NCBI GenBank assembly: GCA_014885115.2
Contig: WKLE02005021.1
Span: 62,001 to 126,000, forward strand
Source: Asterionellopsis glacialis
Lineage: Eukaryota; Bacillariophyta; Plagiogrammaphyceae; Rhaphoneidales; Asterionellopsidaceae
Length of the DNA: 64,000 nt
Direction of reading: 5' to 3'
Under the pieces are notes generated by a model. It made no database searches and was not told where the DNA came from. It saw only the letters and a list, made by a program, of their open reading frames with translations. This document shows positions 10,839 through 21,574 of the stretch, in pieces. The position numbers were made by a program, and so were the translations under genes. The first letter of the stretch is position 1, and each line of letters starts with the position of its first letter.

Positions 10839-11835
10839 ATTCTCCTTCGCTAGATGCTAGAGATCACAGTTTGCGCCAAGTCTCTTAGTTTCCTTAGCCC
10901 TTGCCAAGGGCTTTGCTGTCGTCTTGTATGAACAGAGTGTCTTATCATCTCAGTAGTCCTCTCTGACGTCTCTCTCTCTTGAGAGAGAGGAAGTTTGAAA
11001 CACTGGTTTGAAAGTTGTTCCAGACAGAAGTGGGAATGTCAGTAAGGACCTCTACCGGTACCGTTAGGACATACAGGTACATGGAACGTGTTTTAACGGT
11101 AGAGACTTACCTGCACCTGTACCTGGTACCTGGTACGACCTAGTCCTAAGAGTCCTACGCACGGGAGTACTAGAGATTTCAAATAGGTACTGTCTGTAGT
11201 GCTCTGCACATGACCCCAACCCTACCTGGTACCTGGTACCTGTATTAATACTACCGTATCTGGTATGGTTGTCCTACAACCAGGTACGTATTCCAGTGTT
11301 AATTACCGAAAATTTCGATTATCGTGCATCTCCCAGGGTTCGGAACCCCATGTGAGCAGCAGGCGAACCGTCTTCGCCTTCTTGGTAGGATTACCCTACG
11401 TTGGACAGAACCAACCACGACTAGGATCACTCTGGTCCAACCGAATGCTAGGTACCAGGTACGATATGCACATTCCTTGTACCAGGTACCGGTAGACCCT
11501 CTAGAGAGAGAGGTCCTTCCCAGATTGTGTTAGATAGGAATAGCTATTTTTTTCATTTGAGTCGTCGATATTGAGAAATTTAGCCCTTAATTTTGAAAAA
11601 ATTAGCCTGTAGAAAATGTACAGATTCTACTAGACAAAGCAAGACTCAATCGTTCTGTGACCGACCTGAGTGATTGATGAACCGGATCAAAATCGCACTT
11701 GAGAGAAAAAACCATGCACATTTTCTCATTTTACGTCATAATTTCAATTTCTTTGGAAGAAAAATTCAATCGAGATCCAACAGCCTCTTACTGTCGATAA
11801 AATAATATCTACGATTGCGTAATATCTTCGGCAAA
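10839..11835. other. Divergent intergenic region with palindrome island
   Basis: About 1 kb between the oppositely oriented PHD-finger and first DUF6824 genes, so it should hold both promoters. It contains the second palindromic-word island. No gene seen. Confidence 0.6.
10961..11520. repeat. GTAC-rich palindromic-word island 2
   Basis: Contains the inverted repeat CTCTCTCTCTTGAGAGAGAG near 10972-10991, repeated ACCTGGTACCTGGTAC near 11118-11136 and 11223-11242, GACCTAGTCCTAAGAGTCCTAC near 11137-11158, GTACCAGGTACC near 11479-11490, and CTCTAGAGAGAGAGG near 11500-11513. The word set is the same as in islands 1, 3, 4 and 5. Confidence 0.75.
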
Positions 11836-12459
11836 ATGCCCAAACCCCAGCAGGAGCAAATGATGTTAAAAGATTATCCCATGAAAAATATAGCGACACC
11901 GCATGCGCATGATGTTCTTCTTGGTCGTGGAGGGATGACCAACAAACATTGCGGCAACATCCATTATCGGAGATTAGTTGCAAACAACAAAATGCTGTAC
12001 AGCTCACAGGTATCACGAAACGGAAAGACAGTTATCTCACGGAGTATTGTATGTGCCATCAGACACCAGTTCCCTCCAGGAAGATTTCTCCAGAAGGATG
12101 CAAATGGTCTATGGTATGACGTTGGCAACACGAAGGCAACTATAAAAACAAGTCAGACACTACGAGAGGCCGGAAACGATGGATCACATGGAGTTAATAA
12201 AAAGAAATATCATTCGAAGCATACAAAACCTATTGCTGTGGTTCTTAGTGGAGACAATAGTCGAAGTGTGGAGATTGCAGCAGCTATGCTCATGCTCTCT
12301 GATCCCAACGATCACCCTGCTAGCCGACTCGTGAGTAAAATGCCACTTAGTCCAAATGATAGTAACGCAATGAATCCTCTTTTTTGGCCATGGCTTCAAA
12401 ATGTAAATATTTCAAAGTCCTCCTCATCAATGGAGAAAATAAGAAGCCTCGAAAGTTAG
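11836..12459 (+). CDS. DUF6824 domain protein (single domain)
   Basis: A 207-residue protein with one DUF6824 domain at about residues 20-110: HDVLLGRGGMTNKHCGN, followed by a basic helix region, the GRFLQKD motif and WYDVGNTKATIKTSQTLRE. This family is strongly expanded in diatoms; its function is not established, though nuclear or DNA-related roles have been proposed. The start is the ATG at 11836, because no other ATG lies upstream in frame before the domain. The C-terminal 90 residues lack recognisable motifs. The next gene downstream on the same strand is a two-domain member of the same family, so the pair may be a diverged local duplication. Confidence 0.8.
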   Translation: MPKPQQEQMMLKDYPMKNIATPHAHDVLLGRGGMTNKHCGNIHYRRLVANNKMLYSSQVSRNGKTVISRSIVCAIRHQFPPGRFLQKDANGLWYDVGNTKATIKTSQTLREAGNDGSHGVNKKKYHSKHTKPIAVVLSGDNSRSVEIAAAMLMLSDPNDHPASRLVSKMPLSPNDSNAMNPLFWPWLQNVNISKSSSSMEKIRSLES

Positions 12460-14308
12460 TTATTACGAGTACCCACGAGCTCATCGAGAGAAAGTAAGAT
12501 CTCAATTATCAATAATGGCAAATCGGAGAGATGACTACACCGGAAAGCCCATCTCGGCTAAATATTCATGTAAAACATGCCTGACGTAGAAAGAAGATCC
12601 ACCTTCATGAAGTGTGGATTAGGCAGGCATGGGTGCATCATAATATTATTGTTATCTGAAATACGGGACGTGTAACTGGGACGTGTTGTTCACAAAATCT
12701 GCCGAACCACGTCGGGACGGACACTCATCTATCTACATCCTGTGCTTATCTTACATGGTACTAATTTAGTCCTGTGTACTGTACCAGGTAGTACCAGGTA
12801 CTTGGTACCGGGGCTTATACCTACCTGTACAAGCTACCTGGTACAGGTACCTGTACATGCCTAACCGTACCAGGTACCAGGTACCGTACAGGTACGGTAA
12901 GGTAGCAATCATGTACGGTACCGTAGGTCCCTACAAGTACCGGTACTCTAGTAAAGGTAGTCCTAAGTATCCAGAGCCATCTACTCTAGAGAGAGAGAGT
13001 CTACGTACCAGAGTCGTCCTCTCTCACTATCACTAGGACTAGGAATAGCAGTACCACTGACTAACGCCGACAGACACAGTCAGTAATAGGTATCTACTGT
13101 TTTGTTGAACATCGGTTACGAATACCTGTAGGAATACCTGGTACCACTGGTACCGGTAAGGTAGTCCTCTAACAGGTACCTGGTAGGATCCTTAGGACCG
13201 CCCAGTAGTGACAGTACCAGGTACAGGATGATATTATTGTTATTTGATGCATCATCGGTAGACCAGGCAGGCGGTGCTTTTACCGCTACTCCTATTTTTT
13301 AAAAAATCTGTGTCGTGGTTCGTTAAATAGAAAATAATTTTTTTAGCCCACTTTACATCATACAAAAATAAATCCTAATGTATTATTCAGTCTTGGTTTT
13401 GCGAAAAAAATTGATAGAGCTATTTATTTCGCACATCCAAGACTGCGAATATTAAAGACAAGACCACTTTGTATTGCCGGTAAGATATAAAGGGTCCATT
13501 TTTGAAGGGGGATTATTCTACGACAAAATCTATAGATATTGTATTAGAAAAGGCAATATTTGGGTGGACCCCTTCCCTCATTTGATCGTAGAACAGATTT
13601 GCGCCCTAAGGTCGGGCCCTCATTGAAGTTTTTGTCACACAAATCGACGAAAAACACCCGCCTATTGTACCAGGTAATATCAATTTTACTGCTAGGGTAG
13701 GTCGTATGTATTATTAATATATGTAATGTGATATAATTGATGTCACGAAACAAGAACTCTCTCACAGGTTGCGTAGAAATAATAATGTTCCTATCCCGAA
13801 TCATGCTGTGTTAATCCAAATAATAAAAGGGACATACTTTTACTACGTGGATGCTTTTGTTCGTCTTTGATCATGGATTAGAATTGTACGAGTACCTGTA
13901 GAAGCACTGTTGGTAGCTGTGTACCTGGTACATACTCTCATACTCTTATTATTTACTCTGTATTAGTTATTATTAAATAATTTGTTGTTTATTCGTACTA
14001 CCTACAGTATCACACTGAAGTTTTCATAAATGTGTATGAGGTTGTTTAGACAAAAAGATTTACTGTAAGACTAGATGATACAGCATTATTGCTTGCGTAC
14101 CTGGTATAATGTGTTCACAACATGCATTTGGTAGTTGTACTAGAGTAAATAATTCCCTCTTGAGAAAAGGGAACTCTTGACCTTTTCTTGACTGAAAAAA
14201 ATATTGAAACCTCTAGCTAACGCTAAAACAATATCAATTGTAAAAATAAAAAATCTACCTCTAAATTACAATTCGTTGTTGTGTCTTCTGCTACGCAAAA
14301 GAAAAAAG
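12460..14308. other. Long intergenic region with palindrome island
   Basis: Spacer of about 1.85 kb between the two DUF6824 genes. The first half contains the third palindromic-word island. The second half is AT-rich with scattered GTAC words (for example around 13915-13935 and 14095-14105). I see no gene in it. Confidence 0.55.
12770..13225. repeat. GTAC-rich palindromic-word island 3
   Basis: The densest island. GTACCAGGTA is repeated near 12779-12800, ACCAGGTACCAGGTACCG near 12869-12886, and further CAGGTACGG and TACGGTACCG words follow. TCTAGAGAGAGAGAG near 12985-13000 and CACTAGGACTAGGAAT near 13030-13046 are also present. Many words are self-complementary, so single strands could fold into competing hairpins. 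Confidence 0.78.
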
Positions 14309-15579
14309 ATGAGAAGCATTTCCATTTGCAATCGCAGTACAGGTCGGAATATGATCTACGGTAACAATATGATATCCTTGGGAGGAGATCTTGTCCGAGG
14401 TATGTTGTGCGGAGATTGCAAAGATCAGTGGTTATCATGCGAATTTGTGGTTTGTTGTGTCATCATCTTTGTGCATATACTTTTCTTTTAACATGCTGTG
14501 CTTCTCCTTTAACCCGTAATACAGAACAAAGTGCATGTAGTGGATATTACGATGAAGCAAAAGCATGTTTCAAATATCCAATAGAACCTTCGCCTACCGA
14601 CGTGATCTTGGGTCGTGGAGCAGGTCCAAATAATCACTCTGGCAATCGGAGATTTCGAGATCTGGTGTCGATCCATCGAGCTGAATATTCTCTAGCAAAG
14701 AAGTTCGAGAAGAAAAAGATTGCAAGGCGTATCGTTGCAGCCATTCGTAGAGGTAACCCACCTGGTCGTTTCCTCAAACGGGACCTCGTCAGCCGCCACT
14801 TTTTCGAGGTAGATGACAATGAAGCAGTTGCCAAGGCTTCAAATAGTTTACGGTTGGAAAAAGTGGACTTGACGCAGGATAAAGTATCTTCTCCAAGATT
14901 TGAAGCGCGAAGTGTAAGTCCTGACCTAGAAAGGAATTGCACTAGCACTGCTTCTGATAAAAGTTTGCCTGTGAACGATAGCTTGGTCGGATCTAATCTG
15001 GCACAACATGATATGAAGAGCAAGTCCGGAAATGGTGATAGTCGAATCCTTTCAAATTCCTCCTCGCCCATCTCGACACCACCCATACAGTCTATTACAA
15101 AGAAGATCGTGCTCGAACCCACTTTTCAAGATGTTCTTCTTGGTAGAGGATCTGTGATTCAAAATCATCCAGGGAATAGAAAATTCCGTTCACTGGTATC
15201 ACAATACAGTCTCGATTATGCTTGCGCAAAAAAGCACGAGAAACAATATATTGCAATGCGAATAATCCAAGAAGTTCGCTTTTCTTTCCCTGTGGGTCGC
15301 TTCTTAAAACGCAATCCCTCAAGTGATCATTGGTATGAAGTGGACGACGAAGAGGCCACGACAAAAACTTTGCAAGCGCTTCGCGACAGTCCTGTTTCTA
15401 AGGTACCAGCCACTAGAACGCTGCCTAAGATTTCATCCACATATGTTACGTTCAACCAAGCATCTCTTATAAAATTGCAAAACTTACTTATTCAACAACA
15501 GAGGGTACAGGCCTCGGAGCCTTTTAGCACGGTACCATGCCTCCCAAATTATCAGAGAAGCTTACTGAAACATAGATAA
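14309..15579 (+). CDS. DUF6824 domain protein (two domains), spliced
   Basis: Two DUF6824 domains: about residues 55-145 (TDVILGRGAGPNNHSGN ... GRFLKRD ... FFEVDDNEAVAKAS) and 225-320 (QDVLLGRGSVIQNHPGN ... GRFLKRN ... WYEVDDEEATTKT). The best model is join(14309..14399,14525..15579), 381 residues. A GTATGT donor at 14400 and a CAG acceptor ending at 14524 join an upstream ATG exon in frame and remove a hydrophobic stretch that would otherwise look like a signal peptide. An unspliced start at ATG 14437 is the alternative and would give a secretory-like N-terminus. Function is unknown. It lies on the same strand as the single-domain paralogue upstream. Confidence 0.8.
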
Positions 15580-16830
15580 TTACATATCTCTACTTAGGAT
15601 CTCATTGTCTTTTCCTCATTGCGGAAAAAGGACTTCGTTTCCAAGACTACTTCAGTATGCGCTACGAGTAGTCAGTAGATATTGTTCTGGTAGTTCGATA
15701 TTTCTGATTCTTACTCCAGATTCGTACCGATGTCACTGTTCACGTGGTCTAACAACCACTTCTACGTATGCCTTTAAAAAATGTTCCTATGTTCAGGGTT
15801 TAACACAAAATAGTTATTTAGTATTACATTCGATCGTTACATCGCTGCAGATTTTTCTAGCACCCCGAGACGCTGGAAAGAACTACTCAAATGAGTTTGG
15901 ATTAAGGCGTTGTAACCATGAGTATTGCTGCATGCGGTATTTTCTTTTGAACCTCCTTTGAAAGATATGTTGCAAACGGTCACACGAAAAAAATCATATT
16001 ATTCCGTAATAATACGGTCAGTATTATTATAAGCCCCCTTTCCTATGTTCATATTGCTCTCACCATGGGAATTTGAGAGTTATCTATAGTTCAAAGTCTA
16101 TTGCCCGAGGGAGGTGATTAGTGTGGGTTGTCTCACCTTTGGTTGTAACCCATCGCCATTTTGAATTTGCCGAATACGAAACCCCCGCCCCTCGCTCAGT
16201 TCACAGAGACAGTTAGACTAGGGTGAGTGCACAGACAGTTCGTCGAAGATAATCCGAAGACAGTCCAGTAGAGTGCACAGAGAGAGCCCACAGACAGTTT
16301 GTGCCCGCCCCCAATATATCCCAAACGAGAAAACAAAAAAGAGAGATGATAAGAGAGATAAGACAGAGGTACGGAACCATATACCGATGTACGTACAGAC
16401 CAAAGGGGTAACCCTAACACAATAATTGATAATTCGATAATAATTGATAACGAGTAAATAATTGCTGCTTGATGATTGATGTTATTTGAGAGATTTTATG
16501 ATGTATGAAAGCAAGTTTTTTCCGTATCATCCTCATTACTCTCACTGTTACACTTGGGGATACTGTACCAACTGAAAACTTTCAATGCATTCATCGCATC
16601 TCTAAAAGGCCATATCAATTCTTAGTTATGTTGATCGGCTGTATGCGTCACCATATTCAACTTGTTGTTGTTGGATTCCTCGTCCAATGTTGTCGGGAGA
16701 GATTAAAATTATGTTTTTCTAGTAAAGTTTTGTACATCTAAAGTTCTGTAGTGCATGTCTGCTCATACCCGGTAGCAAAAAAACAGTGACAAATAAATGA
16801 TTCAAAATTGATAAACGCAACAGTCATTTT
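15580..16830. other. Convergent intergenic region
   Basis: Spacer between the 3' ends of the two-domain DUF6824 gene and the FG-GAP gene. It contains a cluster of short direct repeats around 16195-16310 (separate entry). Small open frames at 15605 and 16505 lack supporting features. Nothing else identified. Confidence 0.5.
16225..16310. repeat. Imperfect direct repeats GTGCACAGACAGT-type
   Basis: GAGTGCACAGACAGTTCG at about 16225, AGAGTGCACAGAGAGAGC at about 16271, and CCCACAGACAGTTTG at about 16289 are variants of one word, with a related CACAGAGACAGTTAG copy just upstream near 16202. Purpose unknown. Confidence 0.5.
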
Positions 16831-19188
16831 TTATACATCAGTACTCCTCTTATCGAGTCCTTTCCGTTGTCCAAACCGATTTCGCAGAATTGCTAACCCA
16901 ATGAACGCCATCAGAAGTCCAACCATAATCCGGAGCATGATGGACCCTCCAGTACGTACTACTACCTGGTACCCCCAGATTGCATCTGCGCTCATGATTA
17001 CAACATCTGTAGTTCCATCACCGCTAAGATCTGCAAGTATAGGTTTTCCTATCGCTGTTTGGGGGAAAGACGCCGAGGCCATTAGGCTTCCCTTTCCAGT
17101 AGACAATATCGCCATTCCATCGTCACCAGTAACTAAAATTGGTCGGATCCAGGGTGCATATGTTGCCTTAGTGAAATCAATGCGTTCTACAAGTGGCGAA
17201 GAGGATGCATCTGGTCCCCAAGTTGGCAAAGTTTCAGTATTATGAAGCTGCCATTGTCGCTTTCCCGTCGAAACCTGATATCGGCTTATAACACCACTAT
17301 TTAGTGCCACAACAATGTCACTGCCGTCGTCAGAATTCCCATTCATCCGTTCTACAGCTAGAGGAGGAGCTGCCTCAAGCTTTAGAGAGGGATGGTCTCC
17401 TCTTTTATGGGGACCAAACGAAGGGCAAACTTGAGCAGAGAAGAGTTCTTCTCGGGCAGGCATGCCAGATAGGGCTAAAATGTGACAAAGTCGGTTTGAG
17501 ATTGAAAGTCGACCAAAGCTCTTTTTTACTTCGTCCTCACTCTCTTGCGAAATTCGTTTGGAAAGGTCCGCAACCCACTTGTCTTTAAACTCGCCCGTTT
17601 CAGAATCAATTATGCCAGTATTTTCATCAGTAATTACTTGGACATGGTCTAGGAGTCCGTCATAATTCAAGTCAGCATAAAAAACCTTGTCCAATAGAGA
17701 CAAATGACAGACCGACCGACCATTCTTTAACGAGAGAATGTTCAAGCCTCCTTCATGATGACTCACAAGAACATTGGGTTTACCAAATACGACAGATTTT
17801 TTCTTATGTTTGCTTTTGCCGGCCAAAGCTGCATGCCACTTTTTCCGTCCCTTTTGTTCTTTTTGTTTTTTCTTTGGTTTAGGTTTTCGTCTATGGTCTA
17901 GATGGGTCGCTAGCAACTTCATGTCCGATGACCCCCAGTATGAATGGGGTAGTGCCTTTGAGTGGGGATCTAGTAAGGAGTTTTTGTAACCCATCAGACA
18001 ATTTGGTAGCCCTGCATTCGCCGGTTCCTGTTGCGCCCTTATAGATGCAATACGAGACCGTCTACGAGCGTATGAAGAACTGCCACGAACCGGTGCATCG
18101 AATATTCCTGGCTCCTCTGTTTTATTCGAAGGAATATGTTCTTGCCATAAAGAATCTCCCGTCATGGAGTCAAGAGCTTGGGCAAAGGGGAGAGAGTAGT
18201 CCATATCTGGAGACGTGTACGATCCACCGACGACCACCAAACCATACTTTCCAGCATCCTTATTTTCACCAGATTGTACATCTTCAGCTCCCAAAAGTAA
18301 AATATCATATTCTTGTAGGATTGTAGTGTCGCTTTTGTGACTTTCAAGAATGGGTTTACGCCACATTTGTCGAAGTTCCAATGTATCTGAAGAAGCCTTT
18401 TGCCTTTTGGCACGGTGCTTCTTTGTGGTCTCCTGTTCGTCCTGCGGAAAATCAGCCGTGATACTGTGAAGCGTAACAGTCCCATCACTCCACACAGTGG
18501 CAATGCTTGGTAAACCACCACCAGGGGTAAGTTCAAGTTTAAAATAAAAATCTTCGTCTTCCGCCATGCTGTGATGCTTATGTCTGGCATCGCAGGGGGT
18601 ATCAGCATAGCACGTCATTCCGTCAGGACATTCGCTTGCTGTTCCTCCGGGACAATGACTATGACAATTATTAGCAGCATCATGCCAGTCGGTACCACAA
18701 AAATAATGACGAGTGCGGTCATCATTGTCTCCCTGTTCTGAATCATATTTGTGATGTTTTTCATGGAGACGGTGATGAGGATGATGGACAAGAATATGCC
18801 CAGAAGTCATCTTAAGCGGGTATATATCAATAGAATTAGTACTTTCAATTGTTGGAGATGTAAAGAGCACGTTCGGACGAAAGGGAGCTTGAGGACCATT
18901 CGCCTGCGATCTATGGAGTGGTTTGAGGTCCACAACTTGAAGATTCCAAGCAGGCGGAACAGTGCCGTTTATACGAGTGATAAGTGCAAATGCTTCCACA
19001 GTTCCATCACCGTCAACATCAAGTGGTACTGGCGGGGCTGTTTCCTGATCTCGAGATGACTTCCACGGAGAATAAAAAGCAAGGTGAAGCGATACAGATA
19101 AAGATTCGGACATGTAATTTTCAGTCCATGCCATTCGGGTTAAAAGCACCGCTAGAAGGGCAGCCACTAAATCTCTCCCTCGCAGCAT
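16831..19188 (-). CDS. FG-GAP repeat type I membrane protein
   Basis: A 785-residue secretory-pathway protein. It starts at ATG 19188 with a signal peptide (MLRGRDLVAALLAVLLTRMAW). FG-GAP/VCBS-like calcium-binding loops of the D-x-D-x-D-G type occur near the start (LDVDGDGTVEAFALI), in the middle (DLNYDGLLDHVQVI) and near the C-terminus (DLSGDGTTDVVIM), consistent with a beta-propeller. A single transmembrane segment (IMVGLLMAFIGLAIL) lies near the end with a short basic cytosolic tail. The layout matches plant FG-GAP proteins such as At3g51050 and DEX1. A Cys-rich insert coded around 18600-18705 (FCGTDWHDAANNC ... CPGGTASECPDGMTCYADTPC) resembles a motif seen in many secreted diatom proteins. 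Its promoter region is shared with the divergent Paf1 gene. Confidence 0.85.
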   Translation of the reverse strand: MLRGRDLVAALLAVLLTRMAWTENYMSESLSVSLHLAFYSPWKSSRDQETAPPVPLDVDGDGTVEAFALITRINGTVPPAWNLQVVDLKPLHRSQANGPQAPFRPNVLFTSPTIESTNSIDIYPLKMTSGHILVHHPHHRLHEKHHKYDSEQGDNDDRTRHYFCGTDWHDAANNCHSHCPGGTASECPDGMTCYADTPCDARHKHHSMAEDEDFYFKLELTPGGGLPSIATVWSDGTVTLHSITADFPQDEQETTKKHRAKRQKASSDTLELRQMWRKPILESHKSDTTILQEYDILLLGAEDVQSGENKDAGKYGLVVVGGSYTSPDMDYSLPFAQALDSMTGDSLWQEHIPSNKTEEPGIFDAPVRGSSSYARRRSRIASIRAQQEPANAGLPNCLMGYKNSLLDPHSKALPHSYWGSSDMKLLATHLDHRRKPKPKKKQKEQKGRKKWHAALAGKSKHKKKSVVFGKPNVLVSHHEGGLNILSLKNGRSVCHLSLLDKVFYADLNYDGLLDHVQVITDENTGIIDSETGEFKDKWVADLSKRISQESEDEVKKSFGRLSISNRLCHILALSGMPAREELFSAQVCPSFGPHKRGDHPSLKLEAAPPLAVERMNGNSDDGSDIVVALNSGVISRYQVSTGKRQWQLHNTETLPTWGPDASSSPLVERIDFTKATYAPWIRPILVTGDDGMAILSTGKGSLMASASFPQTAIGKPILADLSGDGTTDVVIMSADAIWGYQVVVRTGGSIMLRIMVGLLMAFIGLAILRNRFGQRKGLDKRSTDV

Positions 19189-19725
19189 GATTGAAAATTG
19201 ATTAATACAGGCAGACTTGTCAAGGTGGGAGGCAACTCTATTGAAACACAACTACAACAACAAGAAGCGGCTGGACCGACTTCTCCTCTAGACTGACAAA
19301 CGCCGCCAAGGTCGGTGGGAAATGAAATCGAAAGAGGGAGAAAAAACTGAGAGAAAAGTTACACGAGTATTTTTGTACGACTGTCCACCGTAAAATGTGT
19401 ACGGGTAACCATTGCGGACAAGAAATAATGCAAAGGAAGGATTTTGTGGTCTAGCTAATCTTTCAACAGAGAAATTTGGTATTTTAGAGGAAAGTGAATA
19501 GGAATCCTATTTTGATGAAGAATCATACTTTTACGTTTATAATTTTATCAAAATTAACTCTAACCTAATTTATTTTTGCAGCTTTGGACACCGCACGATC
19601 TTGCGTGACGCCACCCCATGCTTTTGAAATCCTAACCCCCTGAAAACCAAATCCCAAAACCAGCGAGGGCAAAGTTCAGTGCAGCTGCACAACACGCTTC
19701 CAGACCACGAAGAGGACATCCGACC
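19189..19725. promoter_or_regulatory. Shared divergent promoter region (FG-GAP / Paf1)
   Basis: The 537 bp between the two divergent ATGs must carry both promoters and 5' UTRs. It is partly AT-rich. I did not find a distinct TATA box or other named site. Confidence 0.45.
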
Positions 19726-21484
19726 ATGGCGACCGAGGATGACGATGAACGCCACAGGCGTGAACAAGCAGATCTTCGAGCTAAGCGAAAGGTATGTATC
19801 GACCACTTGTTGCTCAATAATAGCACCGAAACGAGGCAAGGCAGACCAAGAAATAGATACTTTACGCAACTAGAGTTTAAAAACTTTCTGGGGCTTTTTT
19901 CGACTAACACTCTTTCTTTATTGCAATCAATATTTCCTTTAGGCTGCCAAAGCATCAAGATCAATTTCAGAAAAAGATAGGAAGAGACGAGAGCACACAC
20001 AGCGCGTGCTGCAAGAGCAGAACAAACATAAACGTGCAAAACCAGCTCCACCAAAATCACCAAAGCCATCATCATCTCAAGATTCGTCAGTGTTCGAATC
20101 CCTCTTTACACAGAGAGCACAGGGATTTCGGATCGACTTTGCATTTCGTAATGCACCGCCTCGCCCACCTGTTGGTCCTTGCTTTGTTGGGCTTGGACTG
20201 GAAGGAGAGTTGCACGATAGTTGGACACGATACAAACCTATGAATGCCGTGGAGGTAAACTACACCTGGAAGCTACATTCAGAACCAGACTTGGGTGTCC
20301 CATTGGCACCATCGGCTATGGATCCTTCATGTTATCAGGACCCAACAGAATCACAGCGGAGCTACAAGTCAAAAACAAACGTAGTAGAAGATGGAAATAG
20401 TGATGATGGTACCCCAATATTAGATGCTAGCGACGAAGCCTTACTTAACTGGACAGGATCCCTCGGCGACTCGGCAGCTGAACAGCTCAAGATGAGGAAG
20501 GATCGAGAACGTGCAGCAGCGCGAATGGCACTTGCTGGCAAACAAGCAACCCCTGCCGCCAAGGACTCTTCACTTCGACGTACGACCAAGTCATCAAAGA
20601 AGGCTCATTCTCGTGTACTGAACGAACCAATCCAGAGCTGGATGAAAAAGACTACGTATCTATCCAACGATTATTCAAGAAGAGTCCATGCTTTTACATC
20701 TCTTGCTGAAACTAAGCAGAAGACCGCTGAAGACTTGGAAACAAAGAAAAGAATTATTCTCGAACAAAAGTCTGCCAAGGCGATTGCAAAATCATTTGAG
20801 CAGTGCTTGCCAAGGGGTGTTCGTCAACATCCAAATCCTGCCAAACGTCATTTGAAACCTGTTGCCGATATTCCTCTCTTACCCAACGCACAATTATGGG
20901 GAGCTGCATACACTCATGTTGTCGTTGATAATCCTCCCAAGGAGGAAGCCGAAAGCGAAGAATTCATGGGAAAATTACGCAAGGCGTTTGTTGCAGACGT
21001 GGCACAGAAGGATGCCAACCAACGCATGACATGCCAGTTGTTGGTGCCAGACAAACAGGAAGAGCAAGATGTTTTCCGTTCTGCCCAGGAATACGACTTG
21101 GAGGTATTGCCTCTCAAAGACGAGGATCAACCACATGTCAACTTTGTATTTTTGGTCAATTCCGAGGACGGTACAGCTACATATTTGCCCACACCTGCTC
21201 GTGTTATGCTCTCGACTGGACGTCCAGCTCCTAGGAACGTTCCAGCCAATATTCTACGGAGACGGCCTATGGACGCAGAAGAGGTCAAAGACATGGAGAT
21301 TCGCATTGCAGAGGTTGACGAAGATTTTGCAAAAAAGCACGATAGGATGTACGCTGGAGGTACTTCCAAAGGCCCCGCCGCTCAAGAGGCAGCAGCCGAA
21401 AAGGATATGGAAATGGACGACGATGATGACGACGATGAAGAAGAAGCGTTTGGAACATCGCGGACGATTGTAGCTGAGGGTTAA
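19726..21484 (+). CDS. PAF1: RNA polymerase II-associated factor 1 (Paf1)
   Basis: Paf1 subunit of the Paf1 complex, a nuclear elongation factor that travels with RNA polymerase II and supports histone modification. Model join(19726..19791,19943..21484), 535 residues. The 22-residue first exon (MATEDDDERHRREQADLRAK) ends at a GTATGT donor and the second starts after a TTTAG acceptor, in frame. Family landmarks seen: FESLFTQRAQGFRIDFAF, the LLNWTGSLGD block, the central WMKKTTYLSND motif (compare WLRKTEYIS in other Paf1 proteins), an alanine/lysine helix, DQPHVNFVFLVN, and a C-terminal aspartate/glutamate-rich tail. A convergent Cwc25 gene starts its 3' end only 90 bp downstream. Confidence 0.88.
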
Positions 21485-21574
21485 GATAATGTTGGTGCAT
21501 AAGTCAAGCATAGAATGGGTGAACAGCCGATCTGGGGAAACTGTATATTCCATGGAAACATTTTAAAAACTTAA

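Noticed and set aside
11330..11360. GGTTCGGAACC as a possible tRNA B box
   Set aside because: No A box or cloverleaf could be formed around it.
14407..14500. Signal peptide on the two-domain DUF6824 protein
   Set aside because: The hydrophobic stretch falls inside a well-supported intron; kept only as an alternative.
15605..15961. A 118-residue frame downstream of the two-domain DUF6824 gene
   Set aside because: It lacks an ATG start and has the composition of random translation.
16505..16741. A 78-residue frame beginning with a signal-peptide-like MKASFFRIILITLTVTLG
   Set aside because: No homology, no cleavage-site motif followed by a domain, and it lies in a convergent 3' spacer.
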